Source: Promethearchaeota archaeon
GTDB lineage: Archaea > Asgardarchaeota > Lokiarchaeia > Sigynarchaeales > SOKP01
Direction: 5' to 3'
NCBI GenBank assembly: GCA_030668025.1
Contig: DAOUUT010000174.1
Span: forward strand, 1-7,865
DNA length: 7,865 bases
Below the pieces are notes generated by a model. That model did no database searches. It worked only from the letters and a program-made list of their open reading frames with translations, and was not told the DNA's origin. Below, one piece after another: positions 1 to 5,140 of this stretch. The translations under genes were made by a program, and so were the position numbers. The first letter of the stretch is position 1; every line of letters begins with the position of its first letter.

Positions 1-143
1 CCTATTGTCATAGAAGAATCAAAATTGAAAGAATTAAAACAAAATCGATTAAATAAACAAGTTTTTCCTACACTTGCCCCTCCAACGATAACAATTTTAT
101 ATGTATATAAGATTTTCTTGTTTTGGGTGCTAGTATTTATCAA
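1..143 (-). CDS. Ras-superfamily small GTPase, N-terminal fragment (runs off left edge)
   Basis: Only the first 47 codons (plus 2 nt) of this minus-strand gene lie in the window. Residues 16-30 read KIVIVGGASVGKTCL, a P-loop (G1 box, GxxxxGKT) at residues 21-28 preceded by the usual hydrophobic first beta strand. Residues 44-47 read SMTI and the next two bases are GG, matching the switch I Thr-Ile-Gly (G2 box) of Ras/Rab proteins at the normal distance. Such GTPases bind and hydrolyse GTP as regulatory switches; Asgard archaea carry many. The start is inferred: an in-frame TAG lies upstream and no ATG follows it, and the TTG at 141-143 has an AGGT seven bases before it. This gives about 15 residues before the first strand. 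The gene is divergent from the radical SAM gene, 199 bp away. Subfamily (Rab, Ras, Rag or Arf type) cannot be decided without G3-G5. The plus-strand frame over the same bases is an antisense shadow. Confidence 0.85.
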   Translation of the reverse strand, partial: MINTSTQNKKILYTYKIVIVGGASVGKTCLFNRFCFNSFNFDSSMTI

Positions 144-147
144 TTTA

Positions 148-163
148 AATACCTAAAAACTTA
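148..163. repeat. 16-nt direct repeat, copy 1
   Basis: The sequence AATACCTAAAAACTTA occurs exactly here and again at 1327-1342, both times in intergenic DNA and in the same orientation. Here it lies immediately upstream of the GTPase start (on its opposite strand) and about 180 bp upstream of the radical SAM gene. It may be a shared operator or a BRE-like promoter part. An AT-rich 16-mer repeated once in 7.9 kb could also be chance. Confidence 0.5.
151..154 (-). promoter_or_regulatory. Candidate ribosome binding site for the small GTPase
   Basis: On the minus strand the sequence is AGGT, then seven bases, then TTG. This supports the TTG at 141-143 as the start in the absence of any ATG. The site lies inside the 16-nt repeat at 148-163, so the match could instead belong to that element. 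Short and therefore weak evidence. Confidence 0.35.
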
Positions 164-180
164 GTGTGATTAGATGTGAT
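161..180. repeat. Imperfect tandem 10-bp repeat
   Basis: Two adjacent 10-mers, TTAGTGTGAT and TAGATGTGAT, share TGTGAT exactly one helical turn apart. They sit in the divergent spacer between the GTPase and radical SAM genes, just beyond the 16-nt repeat, so a regulator binding one face of the DNA is conceivable. This is only a pattern, and it has no second occurrence that I could find in the window. Confidence 0.25.
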
Positions 181-342
181 GAAACTTGTATAAAATTATA
201 AATTATCTATTAAAAAAAAATTTTATGAAATTGTTGTTAAAATATAAAGCTTAAATCTTTATTCTAAAAAGGCTTAAAATAACATAATAGCAATTGAATT
301 TGCAATATTAAAATCTAAAAATTTAATTAATGTAGAATTGTT

Positions 343-1251
343 ATGGTTTCTAAAGTTCCTCCGAGTCAAATAATTATAAGACCGCCAGTAGAAGCGCATA
401 GCGTGCTCATAGCTGTTACAGGTGGTTGTAGTTGGAATCGTTGTCGCTTTTGTGGAACTTATAAAGGTATTTACGGTACCATTCAAGATTATGCAATTAG
501 ACCACTAGAAGATGTTTTAAAGGAAATTGATTATTACGCCGAGAAAAATTATAATAGATATCCCGTTTTTTTAGCTGGTGGAAATCCTACTTCAGCCCCC
601 ATTGAATATCTAGTTAAAATAATTAAATACGTTCGATTAAGACTTAAAAACGTTCCAAGAGTGAGTTCCTATGCTAAAGCCTTAGATATTTTGAGAAAGA
701 CAGATGAGGAACTTAAACGATTGGCAGAGGCTGGATTAGATATCGTTTACATGGGATTAGAGAGCGGGAGCAGTAAAATATTAAGAATGATGAAAAAAGG
801 CACAAACGCAGAATCAATGATTAAAGCAGGAATAAAAGTGTTAAACTCTGGAATTAAATTAAGTTTATATGTTATGCTTGGTTTGGGCGGAAAGAAATAC
901 TCTGAAGATCATGTTATCGGAACTGCTAGAGTATTAACCGAAATTAACCCCACAATTTTTAGATTTAGAACTTTAAATATATTACCTAATACTCCGCTTT
1001 GGAAGGATTGGAAAAACGGAGAATTTGAACTATTATCTCCCGTTGAATGCTTACAAGAAGAAAGAGATATAATTGAAAACCTTGGAGAAAATGTTAATTC
1101 TCAGGTTTTTAACGATCATGTAAGCAATTATTGCTCAATTGAAACTCCAAATATTAAGGAGGATCGAGAAATCTTTATAAAAACTTTAAATTCGTTTATT
1201 AATGACACGAGAATAAAAAACTTACCGAGGAAAAATCTAACCAGTATGTAA
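343..1251 (+). CDS. Radical SAM protein of unknown function (CX4CX2C type)
   Basis: This 302-residue protein should bind a [4Fe-4S] cluster and cleave S-adenosylmethionine to start radical chemistry in the cytoplasm; its substrate is unknown. The cluster motif GGCSWNRCRFC places cysteines at 29, 34 and 37, a CX4CX2C spacing rather than the textbook CX3CX2C. FLAGGNPTSAP (77-86 region) fits the SAM-binding GGE-like segment. GLESGS (138-143) and MLGLGG (178-183) are typical of Elp3/HemN-like radical SAM barrels. The tail segment FNDHVSNY (256-263) resembles a conserved Asn-His-x-Ser-Asn-Tyr region I know from uncharacterised bacterial and archaeal relatives, often labelled coproporphyrinogen-oxidase-like Fe-S oxidoreductases. 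It lacks B12-binding and TRAM domains, so heme or methylthiolation roles are not supported. ATG 343 is the first start after an in-frame TAA at 328-330. No Shine-Dalgarno is visible. It stands alone: divergent from the GTPase and 188 bp before the IMP dehydrogenase. Confidence 0.9.
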   Translation: MVSKVPPSQIIIRPPVEAHSVLIAVTGGCSWNRCRFCGTYKGIYGTIQDYAIRPLEDVLKEIDYYAEKNYNRYPVFLAGGNPTSAPIEYLVKIIKYVRLRLKNVPRVSSYAKALDILRKTDEELKRLAEAGLDIVYMGLESGSSKILRMMKKGTNAESMIKAGIKVLNSGIKLSLYVMLGLGGKKYSEDHVIGTARVLTEINPTIFRFRTLNILPNTPLWKDWKNGEFELLSPVECLQEERDIIENLGENVNSQVFNDHVSNYCSIETPNIKEDREIFIKTLNSFINDTRIKNLPRKNLTSM

Positions 1252-1326
1252 TAGGATAACTAAATTTACCTAATTTTCAATAATTTAATTAATCTTTTAA
1301 AAAAAAATATATATTTTATGTAGACT

Positions 1327-1342
1327 AATACCTAAAAACTTA
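1327..1342. repeat. 16-nt direct repeat, copy 2
   Basis: Exact second copy of the element at 148-163, about 97 bp upstream of the IMP dehydrogenase ATG and 75 bp after the radical SAM stop. Here it runs on into TAAT, so the whole reads like an A-rich BRE followed by a TATA-like TTATAAT. If that is a promoter, the IMP dehydrogenase mRNA would carry a leader of roughly 70 nt. Confidence 0.5.
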
Positions 1343-1403
1343 TAATCAGAATTGTCTTTATTAAAAATATTTAAATTTCAATATAAGAAATAATATCTAT
1401 CAA

Positions 1404-1416
1404 ATATATTATAAAA
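1404..1416 (+). promoter_or_regulatory. Candidate TATA box for IMP dehydrogenase
   Basis: An ATATATTATAAAA-like stretch is centred about 30 bp before the ATG at 1440. That spacing fits an archaeal promoter producing a leaderless or nearly leaderless mRNA, which agrees with the absence of a Shine-Dalgarno. The whole spacer is AT-rich. Rival TATA-like stretches exist at about 1367-1376 and 1339-1346. Confidence 0.3.
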
Positions 1417-1439
1417 ACATATTTTTAACCTTGCAAAAA

Positions 1440-2909
1440 ATGACAGATTATTACCGCAATAAAGTTCATTATAAAGATTTAATTGCTACTTTCGACGATA
1501 TCCTCATTCAGCCAGGATTTACCAATTTTGAACCTAATGAAGTTGATATATCAACTCATCTAGGACCACATAAATTAAATGTTCCGATAATTTCAGCCGC
1601 GATGGACACAGTAACAGAAGAGGAAATGGCTATCAAGATGGCTTTGCTAGGGGGATTAGGAGTTATGCATCGTAATTGCACATATGAGAGACAATTAGAG
1701 ATGGTAAGAATCGTAAAAAGAGCAAGATCTTTTGTAATCGATGATGTAGCCACAATTACTCCGGACGAACCTATTGCTACAGCAAAGTATATGATGGAAA
1801 ATTACAATATTAGTGGAATTGTTGTTGTAGACGAAGATAAAAAGGTTTGTGGTATTTTCACTAAGAGAGACATCCCTTTTTCTGATAACGAAATAAAAAA
1901 TGGCAAGATTAAGAATTATATGACAAAAAGTGTGATTTCTATTGAACCTGGTGCCTCTAGGCAAAAAGCACTAAAAATACTCTTTGAATCTCGTAAAGAA
2001 AAGCTTCCTATAATTGATAAAAGCGGTTATTTAAAGGGTTTAATCACAAAAAAGGATTTAGCACCAGAATTTCCTTTAGCATCAATGGATAAGGAGGGTC
2101 ATTTAATATGCGCTTTAGCTTTATCTCCTAAATACCCCGAATCAACTCAGGCTCAAGAAATGTTGAAAGAAATTGACAAATACGTTGATATCTTTTTTAT
2201 TGATGTTGCCGATTATTACAAGACAGCAGACATCAATGGTACCAAGAAACTCATGGATTTGTTAGAATCTCACTTTGTATTAGGCAATATTGGAACATAT
2301 GAAGCGGCAGAATATATAATTACAAAGTGTGATTTCAATGAGGATAAATTTATAGGGTTAAAGGTTGGAATGGGTTCAGGATCCATTTGTACTACATCTA
2401 TTCAAACAGGCGTTGGAGCGCCAACTCTTTTTGCTACTGCTCAAGTAGCTGATGCAATCGCAGATTATAGCTCAAAAATTAGTTTAATCGCTGATGGTGG
2501 TTTTAAAAACCCAGGAGATTTACCCAAGTCATTAACCGTTGGTGCTGATGCAATTATGTCAGGCCATTTCTTTGCTGGTGCTACAGAAAGCCCAGGATAT
2601 GTAGATACAATTCAAGGGAGAAAAGTCAAAGTTTATCGAGGAATGGGCTCAAAAGAAGCAAGAACTGTTGGATATGTTTCAGATCGATACACCGAAAGCT
2701 CAAGAATGCTTCCCGAGGGTGTAAGCGATTATGTCCCCTTTGTTGGGGATGTAGGTGGCGTATTACTCTCCTTAAAAGATGGCCTCCTAAATGGTATGAT
2801 ATATGCTGGAGCCAAAAGAATAGCTGAAATGAAAAAAACTAAAATTGGAGTTGTATCTTATGTTGGGCAGAGAGAGTCAAGACCGCACGACCTACTCAGC
2901 AGGTACTAA
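1440..2909 (+). CDS. guaB: Inosine-5'-monophosphate dehydrogenase with CBS domains
   Basis: Oxidises IMP to XMP with NAD+, the committed step of guanine nucleotide synthesis, in the cytoplasm; normally a tetramer. The product is 489 residues, the usual length. The TIM barrel begins with FDDILIQPG (18-26) and SAAMDT. Two CBS domains interrupt it at about 101-147 and 158-209, a regulatory pair that commonly binds adenine or guanine nucleotides. The catalytic loop GSGSICTT carries Cys317. The mobile flap keeps the Arg416-Tyr417 dyad (SDRY), which separates IMP dehydrogenase from GMP reductase, and YRGMGS (399-404) is intact. Two loops are unusual. The segment after Asp255 reads DVADYYK instead of the common D(T/S)(A/S)(H/Q)G(H/N)S. 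The phosphate-loop Gly-Ser is Gly-His (375-376). A TTG at 1431 is in frame, but ATG 1440 is chosen because the family's N-terminal alignment starts close to it. PurH, which supplies IMP, lies downstream. Confidence 0.93.
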   Translation: MTDYYRNKVHYKDLIATFDDILIQPGFTNFEPNEVDISTHLGPHKLNVPIISAAMDTVTEEEMAIKMALLGGLGVMHRNCTYERQLEMVRIVKRARSFVIDDVATITPDEPIATAKYMMENYNISGIVVVDEDKKVCGIFTKRDIPFSDNEIKNGKIKNYMTKSVISIEPGASRQKALKILFESRKEKLPIIDKSGYLKGLITKKDLAPEFPLASMDKEGHLICALALSPKYPESTQAQEMLKEIDKYVDIFFIDVADYYKTADINGTKKLMDLLESHFVLGNIGTYEAAEYIITKCDFNEDKFIGLKVGMGSGSICTTSIQTGVGAPTLFATAQVADAIADYSSKISLIADGGFKNPGDLPKSLTVGADAIMSGHFFAGATESPGYVDTIQGRKVKVYRGMGSKEARTVGYVSDRYTESSRMLPEGVSDYVPFVGDVGGVLLSLKDGLLNGMIYAGAKRIAEMKKTKIGVVSYVGQRESRPHDLLSRY

Positions 2910-2912
2910 AAA

Positions 2913-2925
2913 TTTGTTTTTCTTT
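2913..2925 (+). terminator. T-rich candidate archaeal terminator after guaB
   Basis: TTTGTTTTTCTTT begins four bases after the IMP dehydrogenase stop. Archaeal RNA polymerase terminates at U-rich stretches on the transcript, often without a hairpin, and no hairpin is evident here. If it works, purH needs its own promoter in the remaining spacer. Confidence 0.45.
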
Positions 2926-3061
2926 ATGATCTTCCATAAATTAAAGGAATTTTAAAGATATAATTTATTAAACGCCAATTAATTAACTTAAAACGACATT
3001 AGATGTTACTTTGAAATATTCATTTTGATTTTATTATCTTGATTTTAAAAATTGAATAATT

Positions 3062-4660
3062 ATGAAAAAAATTGAAAGGGCAATTGTCAGTGTTTTTGAC
3101 AAAGGTGGTGTAATTGAGTTTGTAAGGTTTTTAAGTGAATTTGGAATTGAAATCTTATCTACTGGAGGAACTGGGAGGCTATTAATGGAGAACGGTATTG
3201 ATTTCGTGAAAGTATCCAACTATACTGGTTCGCCCGAAATGTTTGATGGAAGAGTTAAGACCTTGCATCCTAAAATTGAAGGAGGTATCCTATATCGACG
3301 TAGCAATAAAAAAGATTCAGAGGATGCCGAAAAATTCGATATCCCCCCGATAGATATGGTGGTTTGTAATTTATATCAATTTAAAGAGGCAATTTCGAAA
3401 CCAAATATTACTTTAGCTGATGCTTTAGAAATGATTGATATTGGCGGGCCTACAATGATTAGAGCAGCGGCAAAAAGCTTTCCTGATGTCGTAGTAGTAC
3501 CTAATTCTAAACATTATAGCACTATAATCGGAGAATTAAGGGAATTGGGGGGTGTAAGCGATAAAACTAGAGTAAAATTAGCTCAAGAAGTATTTGTCAT
3601 AATGGCCGATTACAACGCAGCAATTGCAAGTTATCTCCAAAATTATTATAATCCCGAAGTTAAATTGGGAACTAAGTTGATTAAAATTTATGAAAAGGTA
3701 CAGGATTGCCGGTATGGAGAGAATTGGGACCAAAAAGCCGCTTATTATCGAGATGCAGCTTCGATGTATGGTCTTCATAATTTAAGAATATTGAGCGGTA
3801 AGGAAATCTCTTTTAACAATTATCTTGACATAGATTCTTGTATGCAAATGCTTTTAGATTTTAGTAAGGAGGATTATCTTACAGCGATATTGAAACATAC
3901 CAGCCCCAATGGGATAGCTATTGATAGAAAAGAACAATTAGAATCTGTTAAAAAGGCATTTAATACCGATCCAATGTCCGCTTTTGGAGGAATATGGGGG
4001 GTAAACAAAGAATTAACTGCAAATGTAGCTGATTTTATTGTAAATAAAGAAAAGATCTTTGTGGAGGTTTTACTAGCGCCCTCTTTCGAACAAGAAGCAC
4101 TTGAAATACTCAAACAAAAGGAGAACATGAGAATCATTGAATATGGCGATTTGTTAGATAAAAGAGAAGAAATATATAAAAATCCCGAAATTAGAGGGGT
4201 ATTGGGAGGGATTGTTGTCCAAGAATACGATTATAAGCCTATTATTAAGGAGTGGAATGTAGTTAGTAAAATGCAAGTAACTGAAGTTGAAAAAGAGGCT
4301 CTTATCTTTGCGTATAAAGTTTCAAAATGGGTAAAATCTAATTCTGCTTGTTTTGTTCAAATTTATAACAATGGTATTTATACCATAGGAATTGGAGCGG
4401 GACAACAAAGTCGAGTACATGTGGTTAAACTAGCAGCCCAAAAAGCAAAGGAGTTTGGTCATCAAGAGGAATTAAAGAATTCTTATATGGGAACAGATTC
4501 CTTCTTTCCTTTTCCAGATGGATTAGAAGCTGCAGTAGATGTAGGAGCGAAAGCTATAATCAATCCAGGGGGATCTATACGGGATGAGATGGTTATTAAA
4601 CGAGCCGATGAACTAAATTGCGCTTTAGTTTTTTGTGGCAAAAGGGTTTTTCGACACTAA
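3062..4660 (+). CDS. purH: Bifunctional AICAR formyltransferase / IMP cyclohydrolase
   Basis: Catalyses the last two steps of de novo IMP synthesis: AICAR is formylated with 10-formyltetrahydrofolate, then FAICAR is closed to IMP. The 532-residue length fits the full two-domain enzyme. The N-terminal cyclohydrolase (MGS-like) domain shows STGGT (33-37), RVKTLHP (64-70) with Lys66, NLY (103-105), IDIGGPT with Asp126, and AAAK ending at Lys138. The transformylase domain shows the Lys-His pair in KHTSPNG (278-284), DPMSAFGG (303-310), KSN (425-427), GIGAGQQSR (443-451), FFPFPDG (481-487), PGGSIRD (502-508) and the terminal Arg-His. Two departures stand out. The usual RYGENPHQ is RYGENWDQ (217-224), and the usual His of KIHGGIL is Glu73. 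Many archaea use PurP and PurO for these steps, so PurH marks a bacterial-type ending to the pathway here. ATG 3062 lacks a Shine-Dalgarno. The gene follows guaB by 152 nt. Confidence 0.94.
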   Translation: MKKIERAIVSVFDKGGVIEFVRFLSEFGIEILSTGGTGRLLMENGIDFVKVSNYTGSPEMFDGRVKTLHPKIEGGILYRRSNKKDSEDAEKFDIPPIDMVVCNLYQFKEAISKPNITLADALEMIDIGGPTMIRAAAKSFPDVVVVPNSKHYSTIIGELRELGGVSDKTRVKLAQEVFVIMADYNAAIASYLQNYYNPEVKLGTKLIKIYEKVQDCRYGENWDQKAAYYRDAASMYGLHNLRILSGKEISFNNYLDIDSCMQMLLDFSKEDYLTAILKHTSPNGIAIDRKEQLESVKKAFNTDPMSAFGGIWGVNKELTANVADFIVNKEKIFVEVLLAPSFEQEALEILKQKENMRIIEYGDLLDKREEIYKNPEIRGVLGGIVVQEYDYKPIIKEWNVVSKMQVTEVEKEALIFAYKVSKWVKSNSACFVQIYNNGIYTIGIGAGQQSRVHVVKLAAQKAKEFGHQEELKNSYMGTDSFFPFPDGLEAAVDVGAKAIINPGGSIRDEMVIKRADELNCALVFCGKRVFRH

Positions 4661-4721
4661 GAAATCTATAAACAAATTCAAAAAATTATTTAATAATAAT
4701 TCAAATTTTACAATTTAGATT

Positions 4722-4740
4722 ATTTTGAGCGTTTTTAGTT
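4722..4740 (+). terminator. Possible T-rich terminator after purH
   Basis: ATTTTGAGC followed by five T lies about 60-80 bp after the purH stop and just before the candidate promoter of the next gene. This is where an archaeal U-rich terminator would be expected. The run is short and the region is AT-rich throughout. Confidence 0.25.
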
Positions 4741-4749
4741 AAGAAGAAT

Positions 4750-4763
4750 AAAAGTTTTTAAAT
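4750..4763 (+). promoter_or_regulatory. Candidate BRE/TATA promoter of the small winged-helix gene
   Basis: AAAAG followed by TTTTTAAAT resembles an archaeal TFB-recognition element joined to a TATA box. Initiation about 25 bp downstream would fall near 4784-4787. That gives a leader of about 40 nt that includes the GGAGG site, consistent with a leadered mRNA. The inner AAGTTTTTA also occurs, on the other strand, in both copies of the 16-nt repeat. Confidence 0.4.
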
Positions 4764-4815
4764 CCTTAAGAATAAATTTAATACACGAAGATACGAATTT
4801 TCTTTGTTTAATAAC

Positions 4816-4820
4816 GGAGG
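4816..4820 (+). promoter_or_regulatory. Strong Shine-Dalgarno (GGAGG)
   Basis: GGAGG ends five bases before the ATG at 4826. It fixes the start of the small winged-helix gene. It is the only such site among the plus-strand genes here: the radical SAM, guaB and purH starts have no purine-rich match. Confidence 0.75.
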
Positions 4821-4825
4821 ATCTC

Positions 4826-5125
4826 ATGGACTTTTTTTCTAAAAATTTACGCGAAACCTTAGATGCGATAAATAAATTAATAGATAATAATGTCAATTTA
4901 GTTACTACTAAGAGGATAAGAAGATGTAATCACATTAAACCCTCTAATCGGTCTAAAATTAATTTTATTTGGAGATCTCTGGACTTCCTTGAAAAAGAAG
5001 GTATTTTAGAGATGAATGGTATAAATTCACCTAAAGCTTATAAAATCAAATCAAATCAAAAAATATTTTCTTCTACTGACATAGAAGAAATTATCTCTCA
5101 AATTGAAAGTAAGAGAAATATTTAG
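4826..5125 (+). CDS. Small winged-helix-like protein, function unknown
   Basis: I do not recognise a named family. The 99-residue product looks like one winged-helix DNA-binding domain. A first helix covers about 6-20. A short basic segment TKRIRRC (28-34) follows. A probable recognition helix runs through about 42-58, followed by the typical EKEGILE turn into a wing with YKI at 72-74. A charged helix (about 84-96) ends the protein and might mediate dimerisation. There is no signal peptide or membrane segment. A regulator is the natural guess, but effector and targets are unknown. A good Shine-Dalgarno and candidate promoter, both its own, argue that it is a real, separately transcribed gene. 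It converges on the large minus-strand gene with 15 nt between the stop codons. Its frequent Lys, Ile, Asn and Ser and its AT-rich codons match the neighbours, so transfer is not indicated. Confidence 0.75.
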   Translation: MDFFSKNLRETLDAINKLIDNNVNLVTTKRIRRCNHIKPSNRSKINFIWRSLDFLEKEGILEMNGINSPKAYKIKSNQKIFSSTDIEEIISQIESKRNI

Positions 5126-5140
5126 AGTTTCTCAAAATTT

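Noticed and set aside
1..156. Open plus-strand frame of 51 codons at the left edge with a hydrophobic C-terminal stretch, which could look like the tail of a membrane protein.
   Set aside because: The opposite strand over the same bases encodes an unmistakable GTPase P-loop and switch I, so this frame is its antisense shadow.
212..226. A9/T4 tract in the divergent spacer, with a similar A-rich tract near 1298-1320, as a paired regulatory element.
   Set aside because: Simple A/T runs are common here and the two share little beyond composition.
274..486. Minus-strand 70-codon frame, and similar short frames inside guaB, purH and the large gene.
   Set aside because: They lie antisense to well-supported coding regions or mostly within them, have low-complexity composition and show no domain or ribosome site.
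343..1251. Methylthiotransferase or coproporphyrinogen dehydrogenase identity for the radical SAM protein.
   Set aside because: There is no N-terminal MiaB-like cysteine domain, no TRAM domain and no HemN-type motif CxYxxxC, so only the superfamily is supported.
1431..1439. TTG at 1431 as the start of IMP dehydrogenase (three extra residues).
   Set aside because: An ATG follows at 1440, no ribosome site favours the TTG, and the shorter N-terminus fits the family.
1440..2909. GMP reductase as an alternative identity, suggested by the PGD segment after IADGGF.
   Set aside because: The CBS pair and the flap Arg-Tyr dyad are features of IMP dehydrogenase; GMP reductase lacks the dyad.
4684..4701. 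Inverted repeat AATTATT-TAAT-AATAATT downstream of purH as a hairpin terminator.
   Set aside because: The stem is only A-T pairs, would be unstable, has no T-run directly after it, and such palindromes are expected by chance in DNA this AT-rich.
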